50,180 bases of DNA from Candidatus Izemoplasma sp. (GTDB taxonomy: Bacteria; Bacillota_I; Bacilli_A; Izemoplasmatales; Izemoplasmataceae): assembly GCA_007131405.1 (NCBI GenBank), contig SLQR01000024.1, forward strand, positions 1-50,180, written 5' to 3'. A program made the position numbers and the translations under genes. The first letter of the stretch is position 1. Every line of letters starts with the position of its first letter. Under the pieces are notes generated by a model. The model was not told where the DNA came from, searched no databases, and saw only the letters and a list, made by a program, of their open reading frames with translations. Positions 10,259 through 21,544 of the stretch are shown here, piece by piece.

Positions 10259-11241
10259 CAACTCTTACCATCAACCTTCCTCAAACATCCTATCCGCTTA
10301 CGATTGAACCAGGCAGTGCAGATAATGTGCTTAACTACTATCAAACAAACAACTGTTTTGTTATGATAACAGACGAAGGGGTTCCACCATCGGTTGTTGA
10401 GCGCATTCAAAAACAACTCAACCCCGTCACCACCATCACCCTTCCAAGCGGTGAATCCACAAAATCAATCGAAACCTATCACCGTATTGTGGCAACTCTT
10501 TTAAAGCAAAATATCTCAAAGACAACCACCTTAGTAGCACTGGGAGGTGGCGTCATTGGGGACTTAACAGGTTTTGTGGCCAGTACGTATTATCGCGGTA
10601 TAAACTATATCCAGATCCCTACAACCTTGCTTTCCATGGTGGATTCAAGCATTGGTGGAAAAACCGCTATCAACATGCAAAATGTCAAAAACGTCGTCGG
10701 TACGTTCCACCACCCAAGCGCTGTCATCATTGATCCTAACTTACTCAACACCCTTCCAAATCGCCATATAGCAAATGGAATGGCAGAAGTCATTAAGATG
10801 GCGCTTATTGGTGACGCAGACTTTGCCAAAGCACTCTTAAACGATATCCCAATCCCCACGTTAATCGAACGCGCCATACGCATTAAGAAACAGATTGTTG
10901 AAAAAGACCCGCGCGATACCCATGAACGTCACCTTCTAAACCACGGACATACGATTGCCCACGCAATTGAAGCACTTGAGCCTAACCTGCTCCACGGCGA
11001 ATGCGTCGCCATTGGCATGAAGAAAATGGCAAAAGGTGAATTGTATGAAACCCTACTGGATGACCTCTTAACGAAATACGATTTAACCATACAGTGCACC
11101 CTCAAAAAAGACCAGCTCTATAACCATATTCTCCATGATAAAAAAATTAAGCATGACACCCTCAATATTGCACTTATAAAAAACGTGGGGAAAGGCTATA
11201 TTAAGTCAATTAAAATAGAAGATATAAAATCTTATTTGTAA
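10255..11241 (+). CDS. aroB: 3-dehydroquinate synthase
   Basis: 328 aa; GGGVIGDLTGFVASTYYRGI, VDSSIGGKTAIN, AEVIKMA, LNHGHTIAHAIE; overlaps aroA by 4 nt. Confidence 0.96.
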   Translation: MTTLTINLPQTSYPLTIEPGSADNVLNYYQTNNCFVMITDEGVPPSVVERIQKQLNPVTTITLPSGESTKSIETYHRIVATLLKQNISKTTTLVALGGGVIGDLTGFVASTYYRGINYIQIPTTLLSMVDSSIGGKTAINMQNVKNVVGTFHHPSAVIIDPNLLNTLPNRHIANGMAEVIKMALIGDADFAKALLNDIPIPTLIERAIRIKKQIVEKDPRDTHERHLLNHGHTIAHAIEALEPNLLHGECVAIGMKKMAKGELYETLLDDLLTKYDLTIQCTLKKDQLYNHILHDKKIKHDTLNIALIKNVGKGYIKSIKIEDIKSYL

Positions 11242-11253
11242 GGAAGTGATTCA

Positions 11254-12339
11254 ATGAGTACCTTCGGAACGGTCATAAAAGTTAGTCTTTTTGGTGAGTC
11301 CCACGGTGAAACAATCGGACTGACCATCCACAACCTTCCAGCCAACAAACCAATTGATCTCAAATCTATACAAAACGCCTTGGATAAAAGAAAACCTACC
11401 GCCTCTTACCATACAAAAAGACAAGAGTCTGATCAGTTTAAGGTTTTATCTGGACTCAAAGACATGAAAACCACTGGTGCACCATTTACTGCCGTCATCG
11501 ACAATAATGACACAGACCCTTCCAACTATAAAGACGGCGTGATACGTCCAGGGCATGCGGATTTCCCTGCCTTTATTAAATCCGAAGGGACTTACGATTA
11601 CCGTGGTGGCGGTCACTTTTCCGGTCGCTTAACTGCCCCCTTAATCATACTTGGTGATATCGCCCGACAGCTTTTAAGCAATGTCTCTATCCTTGTGGCT
11701 TCGCACATTTATAAGATACATACCCTTCAAGCCCAATCATTTTACGATAGTTCGATTAATATAGAAACCTTAAAAACCCTTCAAAATAGCGATTTTCCAA
11801 CACTTAACACCAAAGATAAATCACAATTTATCAACCACATTAAAGCCATTCAAAAAGAACAAGATAGTGTTGGTGGTGTCGTAGAGACAATCATTCTTAA
11901 CGCCCCAATCGGCCTTGGAGAACCTTTTTTTGATTCGTTTGAAAGCCTTCTAGGCCACTTGCTCTACGCCATTCCTGCCGTAAAAGGGGTTGAGTTTGGA
12001 CGTGGATTCGCACTTACAGACATGAAAGGCTCAGAAGCGAACGACCCTTTGACCATCGAAGCAAGCCAAACACAGTTTACCAAGAATGATATGGGTGGAT
12101 TACTAGGCGGTCTGAGCACAGGTCAGCCAATTCTTTTTAAGACCGCCATTAAGCCAACTCCCTCTATTTCTAAACCCCAAAAATCCATCAACATAAAAAC
12201 CAAAGAGACCCTCGACTTAACGATCGAAGGCCGTCACGATCCGTGTATTGTGCCTAGAGCACTTCATGTGATTAATGCGCTGAGTTACTACACACTACTC
12301 GAACTAGTCATGAGAAAAGAGGCTAAAACATGGACATAA
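11254..12339 (+). CDS. aroC: Chorismate synthase
   Basis: 361 aa; SLFGESHGETIGLTI, RPGHADFPAFIKSEGTYDYRGGGHFSGRLTA, EGRHDPCIVPRALHVI. Confidence 0.95.
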   Translation: MSTFGTVIKVSLFGESHGETIGLTIHNLPANKPIDLKSIQNALDKRKPTASYHTKRQESDQFKVLSGLKDMKTTGAPFTAVIDNNDTDPSNYKDGVIRPGHADFPAFIKSEGTYDYRGGGHFSGRLTAPLIILGDIARQLLSNVSILVASHIYKIHTLQAQSFYDSSINIETLKTLQNSDFPTLNTKDKSQFINHIKAIQKEQDSVGGVVETIILNAPIGLGEPFFDSFESLLGHLLYAIPAVKGVEFGRGFALTDMKGSEANDPLTIEASQTQFTKNDMGGLLGGLSTGQPILFKTAIKPTPSISKPQKSINIKTKETLDLTIEGRHDPCIVPRALHVINALSYYTLLELVMRKEAKTWT

Positions 12340-12578
12340 ACACCTTAAGAGACCAAATTGATGCCCTAGACGATGAACTGATGCAGCTGCTTGAAGAACG
12401 ATTTACCATTGTTGAAATGATTGGACAGATTAAGAAACGTGAGAAGCATGGCGTTCTTGATGTCTCTCGCGAAGAATCCATCTTAAATAAAGCCAAAGAA
12501 TATTCGCATAACCAAGCGATTTCCATGATATTTAAAACGCTACTAAGTGAAAGCAAATCCCTGCAAAGAAAGTTGTGA
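12330..12578 (+). CDS. Monofunctional AroQ-class chorismate mutase
   Basis: 82 aa; LRDQIDALDDELMQLLEERFTIVEMIGQIKKRE...VLDVSREESIL is the typical chorismate mutase helix pattern; overlaps aroC by 10 nt. Confidence 0.92.
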   Translation: MDINTLRDQIDALDDELMQLLEERFTIVEMIGQIKKREKHGVLDVSREESILNKAKEYSHNQAISMIFKTLLSESKSLQRKL

Positions 12579-12582
12579 TACG

Positions 12583-13860
12583 ATGTATGGACTCCTCGGA
12601 AAAACATTATCTCACAGTCACTCAAAATCAATTCACGAAGCAATTCGCCCAATGGATTATCGACTTTTTGAAAGCGACGACTTAGATACATTCTTTATAA
12701 AAACGCCATTCCAAGGCATTAACGTAACAATTCCTTATAAAGAGGCCGTTCTTGATTATTGTGATATTCTTGATGACTCAGTAAAAAAAACACAAACGGT
12801 TAACACCATTATCACAAGAGCAGGGTTACGCTTTGCCTATAACACCGACTATGAGGCGCTTAAAATTTTATTGCACAGTCGCTTAAATCCAAACGATAAC
12901 CATGCGTTTGCTATTTTGGGAAATGGCTCAACCATGCGATCTGTAAAAGAAGCCCTCCGAACACTGGGGTACGAAGATATCACGATTTACGCGCGTCATC
13001 CAAAAGAAAATGAATACCCATTTAAGGCGATTAAGCCTCACCATACATGCCTCATTAACACCACTCCTGTTGGCATGGCCCCAAATACATCAGCGACACT
13101 TCCGATTGATATTGATGTTTTTCCTAACCTGATGCTCGTCTTTGATGTCATCTACAACCCCATCCGTACACAACTCCTGTTAGACGCAGAAGAACGCAAC
13201 ATTCCCACCATGAACGGACTTCAAATGCTTGTCTTGCAAGCTTACTTATCTAATCAGTTGTTCTTTAACACGACGTACCCACTAGATACCGTCAAAACAA
13301 TCTACAAAACGATCTTTCTAAACACAACCAACCTCACCTTTATTGGCTTGCCTTTTTCCGGAAAAACTACTTATGCAAAACATCTAGGAAATCGCTTAAA
13401 TAAGTCGTTTATCGATATTGATAGACACATAGAAAAAACGGAAAAAAAGACGGTTCAAGCCATCTTTAATACAGATGGGGAAGCTCACTTTAGGCAACTT
13501 GAACACGACGCCATTATCGATATTTCTCAAGCACACAATACAATTATTTCACCTGGTGGTGGTATCGTCATGAATGAACGAGCTATGCGAGCTATCAAAC
13601 AAAACAGTCTTGTTCTTTATTTGAATTTACATGACCCACTCATGCGTACCATTCGTTTTCATAGCCGCCCTCATGTAAAAACCAAAGACGACTTAGTTGC
13701 CTTGAAAGAAATTCGACATCCTTTATACTTAAAGTATGCCGATATGATCATCGAAAAAGACACCTTAGATTATGACGTAATCACGGAAAGGATAGAGGTG
13801 GAAATACATGACTATATTAATCATCAATGGACCGAACTTAAATCTCCTCGGAATACGTGA
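12583..13860 (+). CDS. Fused shikimate dehydrogenase (AroE) - shikimate kinase (AroK)
   Basis: Start at ATG 12583 preferred over 12547. N-term AroE: GKTLSHSHSKSIHEA, NVTIPYKEAV, NTDYEAL, NTTPVGM, NGLQMLVLQA. C-term AroK: GLPFSGKTTYAKHL P-loop, DIDRHIE, FRQLE, ISPGGGIV, SRPHV, RHPLYLKYAD. Confidence 0.94.
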   Translation: MYGLLGKTLSHSHSKSIHEAIRPMDYRLFESDDLDTFFIKTPFQGINVTIPYKEAVLDYCDILDDSVKKTQTVNTIITRAGLRFAYNTDYEALKILLHSRLNPNDNHAFAILGNGSTMRSVKEALRTLGYEDITIYARHPKENEYPFKAIKPHHTCLINTTPVGMAPNTSATLPIDIDVFPNLMLVFDVIYNPIRTQLLLDAEERNIPTMNGLQMLVLQAYLSNQLFFNTTYPLDTVKTIYKTIFLNTTNLTFIGLPFSGKTTYAKHLGNRLNKSFIDIDRHIEKTEKKTVQAIFNTDGEAHFRQLEHDAIIDISQAHNTIISPGGGIVMNERAMRAIKQNSLVLYLNLHDPLMRTIRFHSRPHVKTKDDLVALKEIRHPLYLKYADMIIEKDTLDYDVITERIEVEIHDYINHQWTELKSPRNT

Positions 13861-14248
13861 GGTCGAACTCTACGGACACTCAACTTATCAGGACTTAGAG
13901 ACCTTCTTAAAACGTCACGCGGAAGCACTGGATATTAAAATCGAAATCCATCAGACAAATTTTGAAGGTATTGTCATTGATTTAATGCATTACGCGCTTC
14001 ATAAATCCTACGATGGAATTATTGTTAATGCAGCAGCATTAAGCCACTACAGTTATGCTATATATGATGCCATTAAGGCTATTCCTATTCCTGTGATTAG
14101 CGTTCACCTAACCGACCCAGAAAAACGTGACGAATCGTTTAGACATCGTGATGTCATTGCGCCTGCCTGTGTGACAACCTATAAAGGGCATGGATTTGAT
14201 AGTTATCGTCTCGCTTTAGAACACCTTGCAAAGGAGGTAACGTCATGA
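13808..14248 (+). CDS. aroQ: Type II 3-dehydroquinate dehydratase
   Basis: 146 aa; INGPNLNLLGIREVELYG, QTNFEGIVIDLMH, NAAALSHYSYAI; overlaps the fusion gene by 53 nt in another frame. Confidence 0.94.
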   Translation: MTILIINGPNLNLLGIREVELYGHSTYQDLETFLKRHAEALDIKIEIHQTNFEGIVIDLMHYALHKSYDGIIVNAAALSHYSYAIYDAIKAIPIPVISVHLTDPEKRDESFRHRDVIAPACVTTYKGHGFDSYRLALEHLAKEVTS

Positions 14249-15249
14249 TAATCACCTTAAAGAAAGATGCCCGCCTTGCTGATATCGAAACGTTAACAGA
14301 AAATCTACTTGATGAAGGTTTCCATTTTGAAACGGTTCAAGGTCATCATTATACCGTTTTACATGTTCTTGGTGATACCACAACCTTTGATGCCAAAAAA
14401 CTCTATGCGTACGATGCGGTTGAACGTGTCATTAATATCCAGGAGCCGTTTATCCGTGCACACAAAAAAAATCAACCTGAGAAGACGCGCATTGCTTTCG
14501 ATACCTTTACCATCGGCGATCGTGATCCGGTCATCATTGCAGGGCCTTGTAGTATTGAAAGCGAAGAACAGATTATGAGTGTGGCAAAGACAGTTTCTGA
14601 AGGTGGCGCTCACATTCTTCGTGGTGGCGCCTATAAACCCCGCACAAGCCCTTATGCTTTCCAAGGGTTAAAACTCGAAGGTCTTAAACTTCTTCATAAA
14701 GCCTCCAAACACTATAACCTTGTAAACATTAGTGAAATAGTTAGCGTAAACGATTTGCCTCACTTTGAAGACTATGTTGACATCATCCAAGTTGGTGCAC
14801 GCAATATGCAAAACTATGAGTTGCTTAAAGCCCTTGGAAAATCCACAAAGCCAATTATGTTAAAACGTGGCTTTGGAAACACCATTGAAGAATGGTTGAT
14901 GAGTGCTGAATACATTATGAATGAAGGCAATGAAAACGTCATATTATGTGAACGTGGCATCCGTACTTTTGAAACGTATACACGATCAACACTCGATATA
15001 TCAAGTGTTCTCGCCATCAAGGAACTAAGCCATCTCCCTGTCTTTGTTGATCCCTCACATGCCGCGGGTCGATGGGAACTTGTCGAAGGCTTATCCAAAG
15101 CTTCAATTGCCGCCGGTGCGGATGGGTTGATGATTGAAGTTCATCCAAATCCTGAACGTGCATTGAGCGACGGTGCTCAATCGTTAAAACCACAAAAATT
15201 TACTCAACTCATGGAATCATTACAAAAAATTATTGCTGCCTTAAAATAA
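14245..15249 (+). CDS. aroF: 3-deoxy-7-phosphoheptulonate (DAHP) synthase, type I-beta with N-terminal ferredoxin-like domain
   Basis: 334 aa; IAGPCSIESEEQIM, RGGAYKPRTSPYAFQGL, VDPSHAAGRWELV, ADGLMIEVHPNPERALSDGAQSL. Confidence 0.95.
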   Translation: MIITLKKDARLADIETLTENLLDEGFHFETVQGHHYTVLHVLGDTTTFDAKKLYAYDAVERVINIQEPFIRAHKKNQPEKTRIAFDTFTIGDRDPVIIAGPCSIESEEQIMSVAKTVSEGGAHILRGGAYKPRTSPYAFQGLKLEGLKLLHKASKHYNLVNISEIVSVNDLPHFEDYVDIIQVGARNMQNYELLKALGKSTKPIMLKRGFGNTIEEWLMSAEYIMNEGNENVILCERGIRTFETYTRSTLDISSVLAIKELSHLPVFVDPSHAAGRWELVEGLSKASIAAGADGLMIEVHPNPERALSDGAQSLKPQKFTQLMESLQKIIAALK

Positions 15250-15250
15250 A

Positions 15251-15277
15251 GCCAGTTCATCGCTGAACTGGCTTTTT
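15251..15277. terminator. Terminator of the aro operon, probably bidirectional with convergent purA
   Basis: GCCAGTTCA-TCGC-TGAACTGGC-TTTTT. Confidence 0.9.
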
Positions 15278-15279
15278 GC

Positions 15280-16587
<1,308 letters not shown>

Positions 16588-16743
16588 TTAATCAACTTCT
16601 TGTAGTAGCGACAACACAGATGTGTTATCCACCTAAATTTATTCCTCGTCCTTTTCGTTTATAAGCACCCTTTTTAATACAAAAAGCACCACGTAACCTC
16701 TTTAATCGCTTGCACTAAAATGTAGGGTTTCACAACCAATTAA

Positions 16744-16772
16744 AGTGTATCAAAACCCTATGAGGGTGTCAA
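16744..16772 (-). promoter_or_regulatory. SigA-type promoter of purA
   Basis: Minus strand TTGACA-N17-TACACT; about 165-nt leader before purA. Confidence 0.75.
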
Positions 16773-16784
16773 TTTATTTTCAAA

Positions 16785-16812
16785 AGAAAAACGCAGACAT
16801 TGTCTGCGTTTA
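16785..16812 (-). terminator. Terminator of mfd, overlapping its stop codon
   Basis: AACGCAGAC-AAT-GTCTGCGTTTTTCTTTT on minus strand. Confidence 0.8.
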
Positions 16813-19800
16813 TAGAAGTTCTAGAATATCGATTAAATACACTAAGAAATGCTTGTCTACCTTGTGTTTTTCTATCCTAATTGACAGTTTTTCTTTCTTG
16901 TAGGCCAAATGAATGTATGCGCTCATCTCATTAATATGCATAAACAATCGTTCCCCATTAACCTCAGAGGATTGCTTCTTGGAGAATATAACTTGTATCG
17001 TTTGCGGTTTATTAAATACGGACTCAATGTTTTTTTCAATCGCAAGGTTCTCATAGAGTTTTTCAAGCATATAGGTATTCAGATTGTCTGGAACATGACC
17101 AAAACGATCTTCTAGTTCCTCTTTAAGTAAAATAAGCTCATTGCTCGATGCAAGTTTACTAATTCGTTTATGCATTTCAAGTTTCACATCATCGCTTTCA
17201 ATATAATTGGATTCAATCGTTTTATCCACGTCGATTTTAACCGCTTGTTTGTTTTTATCGAGGGTTTCTATGTCTTGAACAACTTTCCCTTTACGCTTAT
17301 CGATTTCTTCTTTAATCATTGCGAGGAATAAGTCAATCCCCACACTATCGATAAACCCAGACTGTTCAGTGCCTAAAATATCACCTGCTCCACGAATAGC
17401 TAAGTCACGCATGGCGATCTTATAGCCACTTCCGAGTTCAGTAAACTCTTTAATGACCTGAAGTCGTTTAACGGCTTCTTCCGATAAGACTTTATTTTTT
17501 TGATACATTAAATAACTATACGCAATCCGGTCGCTCCGACCTACACGTCCACGTATTTGATAAAGTTGACTGAGACCAAGCTGATCCGCATCGTGAATCA
17601 CAAGGGTATTCGCATTCGGAATATCAATCCCGGTTTCAATAATGGTAGTGGACACTAAAACGTCAAATTTGTGGTCTAAGAAGTCTTCCATAACTTTTTC
17701 AAGTCTTAAGCGACTCATTTTCCCATGGGCATAGACAATACGAGCATCCGGTACGAGTCGTTCGAGTTCAATTTGAATACGCTCAATGCTATCAACACGG
17801 TTATAGAGATAAAAAATCTGACCTTGCCTTGCAAGTTCGCGCTCAATAGCATCTTTAATCACATGATCGTTTCGCTGCAAAACATACGTTTGGACTGGCA
17901 ATCGATTCTTTGGTGGCGTTTCGAGTAAACTCATTTGTTTTACCCCGGTAATAGCCATCTGTAACGTCCGTGGAATCGGTGTTGCACTTAAACTAATGAC
18001 ATCAACATGGGTTTTTATTTGCTTGATTTTTTCCTTATGTTCAACACCAAAGCGCTGTTCTTCATCAATAATTAAAAGCCCTAAGTCTTTAAACTCAACA
18101 TCTTTTGATAAAATACGATGGGTTCCCAAAATGATGTCGATTTTTCCTTCTTTTAATAACTTTAGATTGCGCTTTATCACTGCTGGTGTCACAAAACGAT
18201 TCATTAACGCCACGTTTACGCCGTGCTTTTCTAAACGGTTCTTAAAGGTAATAAAATGTTGTCTTGATAATACCGTTGTTGGGGCTAAATAGGCAACTTG
18301 TTTATTGTCAAGCGTTGCCTTAAATGCAGCACGAAGGGCCACTTCTGTTTTTCCGTACCCAACATCCCCACAAATTAGTCGGTCCATTGGTCGTTCCGAC
18401 TCCATATCCGCTTTAACATCATGAATCGCTTTAAGTTGATCTTCTGTTTCCTCAAACAAAAAATCGGCTTCAAATTGATCATAAAGATCATTATCTTCAC
18501 TAAACTGAAATCCTTTAACGTTCTCACGTGCTGCGTAAAGTTTAATTAAATTATCCGCAATATCTTTTGCCTTTTTACGAACACGAATTTTTGTTTTTGC
18601 CCATTCAGGACTCCCAAGTTTATTGAGTCGTGGACTTACACCTTCATGTGCTTCGTATTTTTGAATAAGGTGAATATTCTCAACGGGAATATAAAGTGTG
18701 TCTTCACCTTTATACTGAATGACAATATAATCATTAATGCGGTTAGAAAGTTCCATGGTTATAATATCGATGAACCGTCCAATCCCATGATCATAGTGAA
18801 CAATGTAATCGCCTTTTTCGAGTTGTTTAACATGACTGATTTTTTTGCTTTCTTTAAAAACACTTTTGTATTTACGTGGTTGTTTATCTGTCTCTTTATA
18901 AATAGCTTTGTCATTTAAAACAATCACATTCGTATCAAACCACTCAAAACTGAGTGGGGTATCTTTGTGAAGTAAATTGATGCGTTTCTCAAACGGTGTA
19001 TCTTGTTCTCCTATGCGTTTTGTTTCGACAATATCATCTAAGCGCTCTTGAAGTTCTTTAAGTCGCTTTTCGTCTTTTAAGGCAATAATCACCGTTGTGT
19101 AGTGATCGTATTTTTTTAAGTCATTAAACAGTTGATGAAAGTTGTTTTCATAAAACGGCGTTTGTTTCGCTCGAACCGGTAAAACACCTTTTATATTACG
19201 GGATGTTTCGAGGGTATGAAACACAACTTTTTTATGCGCATAAATATGATTAATGTCGCGAATAAAATCAAAGCCCATCTTCGGATAGCAATCGAGTTCC
19301 ATCGTCCAATCGGTTAAATCGTTAACCATGGACTGATACGAACTGTTAATTTTGTCTTCTTGTATCATCACCACGATTGGGTCGCTAAAATAGTCCGAAA
19401 TGGTCTCAAGTTTCTTATCCATGAAACGCATATAGCGTGAGAGTTGATCTTGTGAGTCGTAATGCTTGATGCGTTCAAGTTCATCAAGAACACGCTTTTT
19501 TATATCCCCATCAATTGCTTCTTTTTGTAAGGTTGTCTGGACATTTTTTTCAATCGTCTGATAATTGTCTTGATCGTAGAAAAATTCTGTACGCGGAAAA
19601 ATGGTAAATGCATCAATTTTATTGATGGATCGTTGTGTGTTGATGTTCACGGTTCGAATCGTATCAATTTCAGTATCAAAAAAATCTATTCGAATAGGGT
19701 GTTCGCGATCGGTTAAAAAGAGATCCACAATAGACCCGCGATGAGAAAACTCCCCGATGGCTTCAACGGTATCCACTCGTTTATACCCAAAATGGATGAG

Positions 19801-20259
19801 TCGTGCAAGAAAATCATTGATTTCAATCTCTTCGCCTACGGTGTAGGTTTTAATCGCTTTTTTGTAGCTATCAAGTGGCATCATATGTTTGACATACCCT
19901 GTTGGGTGTGTCACTAATACGTCGGTTTGGTTATGCAGAATATGTTGAATCGTGTGTAACCGTTCAAACTTTAAGTCTTCACTCATGGCAAGCATTTCGG
20001 TCGTGATAAATTCATCTTGAGGAAAAAAGTTTACTTTATCGGTGATGTCTGACAAACGATCATACAGTTTTTGCGCATGATAAAGGTTATGATGAACAAC
20101 AACAATTGGTCTATTTGTCATTGTTTTAATCATATCAATAAGCACAACATTGAGCTCATCAAAGGTGTCGGTAAGCTCAACTTGACGGTTCGCTTCAAGT
20201 TGCTTTTTCAACGTTTGATAAAAGTCTGATTGGTTTAAAAAGGACTGGAGTGGTTTCAT
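16810..20259 (-). CDS. mfd: Transcription-repair coupling factor
   Basis: 1149 aa; CarD-like/RID domain (KGDYIVHYDHGIGRF), GDVGYGKTEVALRAAFKA, DEEQRFGVEHKEKIK, QIRGRVGRS. Confidence 0.98.
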   Translation of the reverse strand: MKPLQSFLNQSDFYQTLKKQLEANRQVELTDTFDELNVVLIDMIKTMTNRPIVVVHHNLYHAQKLYDRLSDITDKVNFFPQDEFITTEMLAMSEDLKFERLHTIQHILHNQTDVLVTHPTGYVKHMMPLDSYKKAIKTYTVGEEIEINDFLARLIHFGYKRVDTVEAIGEFSHRGSIVDLFLTDREHPIRIDFFDTEIDTIRTVNINTQRSINKIDAFTIFPRTEFFYDQDNYQTIEKNVQTTLQKEAIDGDIKKRVLDELERIKHYDSQDQLSRYMRFMDKKLETISDYFSDPIVVMIQEDKINSSYQSMVNDLTDWTMELDCYPKMGFDFIRDINHIYAHKKVVFHTLETSRNIKGVLPVRAKQTPFYENNFHQLFNDLKKYDHYTTVIIALKDEKRLKELQERLDDIVETKRIGEQDTPFEKRINLLHKDTPLSFEWFDTNVIVLNDKAIYKETDKQPRKYKSVFKESKKISHVKQLEKGDYIVHYDHGIGRFIDIITMELSNRINDYIVIQYKGEDTLYIPVENIHLIQKYEAHEGVSPRLNKLGSPEWAKTKIRVRKKAKDIADNLIKLYAARENVKGFQFSEDNDLYDQFEADFLFEETEDQLKAIHDVKADMESERPMDRLICGDVGYGKTEVALRAAFKATLDNKQVAYLAPTTVLSRQHFITFKNRLEKHGVNVALMNRFVTPAVIKRNLKLLKEGKIDIILGTHRILSKDVEFKDLGLLIIDEEQRFGVEHKEKIKQIKTHVDVISLSATPIPRTLQMAITGVKQMSLLETPPKNRLPVQTYVLQRNDHVIKDAIERELARQGQIFYLYNRVDSIERIQIELERLVPDARIVYAHGKMSRLRLEKVMEDFLDHKFDVLVSTTIIETGIDIPNANTLVIHDADQLGLSQLYQIRGRVGRSDRIAYSYLMYQKNKVLSEEAVKRLQVIKEFTELGSGYKIAMRDLAIRGAGDILGTEQSGFIDSVGIDLFLAMIKEEIDKRKGKVVQDIETLDKNKQAVKIDVDKTIESNYIESDDVKLEMHKRISKLASSNELILLKEELEDRFGHVPDNLNTYMLEKLYENLAIEKNIESVFNKPQTIQVIFSKKQSSEVNGERLFMHINEMSAYIHLAYKKEKLSIRIEKHKVDKHFLVYLIDILELL

Positions 20260-20345
20260 TGTTCACCTCACGCACTATGGGCGAACACCCAAAACAGGGG
20301 GTTCGCCTAATGATTATTTATTGTACCATATATTTATATTTTGCG

Positions 20346-20373
20346 ATAAAAAAACCCTTTAAAAAGGGTTTAG
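20346..20373 (-). terminator. Terminator of pth
   Basis: AAACCCTTTTTAAAGGGTTTTTTT on minus strand. Confidence 0.8.
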
Positions 20374-20918
20374 TTATAGTAATTCATCAACGCATTAAAG
20401 GCTTCATCTTGAGTAAAGCGTTCAATGATATCAACGGTTTTTGTAATGGCTTCTTTTACAGCTGGTATTTCATCTTTTTTAAACTTACTTAAGACATAAT
20501 CTTTTGTGTCCATATGCAGGTGTTGATCAATTCCAAATTTTACGCGTCTAAACGATTCAGATTGAATGCTACTGATGATTGATTTAAGTCCATTATGCCC
20601 TCCTGCACTTCCTTGGTAACGAAGACGGAGCTTAGCAATGGGTAAATCAAGATCATCATGGATAATAAGCACGGCACTCGGATCAAGATTAAAATAACTC
20701 ATCGCTGCTTGAACACTGATGCCTGATAGATTCATGTAGGTTTGTGGCTTAAGCAAAATAAAGTTTGCCGTTTTGACAAAGTCTGCCTTAAATTTTTTCT
20801 CGTATTTAAACTTAAGTTTATGCTTCTCCGCAAAAGCATCAAGACAGATAAAACCGATGTTATGTTTGGTGTCACGGTATTTGCGTCCTGGGTTCCCAAG
20901 CCCAACAATAAGTTTCAT
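20370..20918 (-). CDS. pth: Peptidyl-tRNA hydrolase
   Basis: 182 aa; LIVGLGNPGRKYRDTKHNIGF, HDDLDLP, GGHNGLKSI. Confidence 0.97.
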   Translation of the reverse strand: MKLIVGLGNPGRKYRDTKHNIGFICLDAFAEKHKLKFKYEKKFKADFVKTANFILLKPQTYMNLSGISVQAAMSYFNLDPSAVLIIHDDLDLPIAKLRLRYQGSAGGHNGLKSIISSIQSESFRRVKFGIDQHLHMDTKDYVLSKFKKDEIPAVKEAITKTVDIIERFTQDEAFNALMNYYN

Positions 20919-21533
20919 TTATCGTTTTTTCGGTTTAATCACTAAGTAGCGATCTGGTTTTTCACCTTCGGATGAAGTGACAACGTCACGCCATTCAGAA
21001 AGTTTTGTATGAATAATACGACGCTCGTAGGCATTCATTGGACTCAACTTAACCGGCACTCTTGTTTTGGCAACTTCTTTAGCCGTTTTGGTGGCTAGAA
21101 TTTCGAGTTGCTTTTTACGGTTTGCTTTATACCCACCAATATCAACAAGCACCATAACGTGCTCATCCGTAAAAACATTAATTAGGTTACGAATAAAAAA
21201 CTGTATACCCTCTAAGGTTTTTCCGTTCTTCCCAATTAAAACAGGGTTTTCATCGGTATCAATGGTGTAAGCAATTTCTTTATCTGATGGCTGATCAACA
21301 TTAATGGTCGCTTCAACTTCCATGTTTTCAAACATTGCCTCGAGTGTTTTTAACCCAAGTTGCGCCACATCAACATCGAGTGTTGCTTCAACATTATACG
21401 TTTTTTTAAGGCCGAGTAATGTCTTTTTTTCTTCAACATCAAAATGAATGTATGGTTCCGCTACGCGAAATTTATTAACCGCGAGTTGTTTTGCTTCTTC
21501 TAAGGTCTTTGTTTCAAAAGAAAGTTTTTTCAT
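20919..21533 (-). CDS. jag: Jag/KhpB RNA-binding protein (Jag_N, KH, R3H)
   Basis: 204 aa; LIGKNGKTLEGIQFFI (KH), MNAYERRIIHTKLSEW (R3H); adjacent to yidC. Confidence 0.94.
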   Translation of the reverse strand: MKKLSFETKTLEEAKQLAVNKFRVAEPYIHFDVEEKKTLLGLKKTYNVEATLDVDVAQLGLKTLEAMFENMEVEATINVDQPSDKEIAYTIDTDENPVLIGKNGKTLEGIQFFIRNLINVFTDEHVMVLVDIGGYKANRKKQLEILATKTAKEVAKTRVPVKLSPMNAYERRIIHTKLSEWRDVVTSSEGEKPDRYLVIKPKKR

Positions 21534-21544
21534 TCATATCACCC

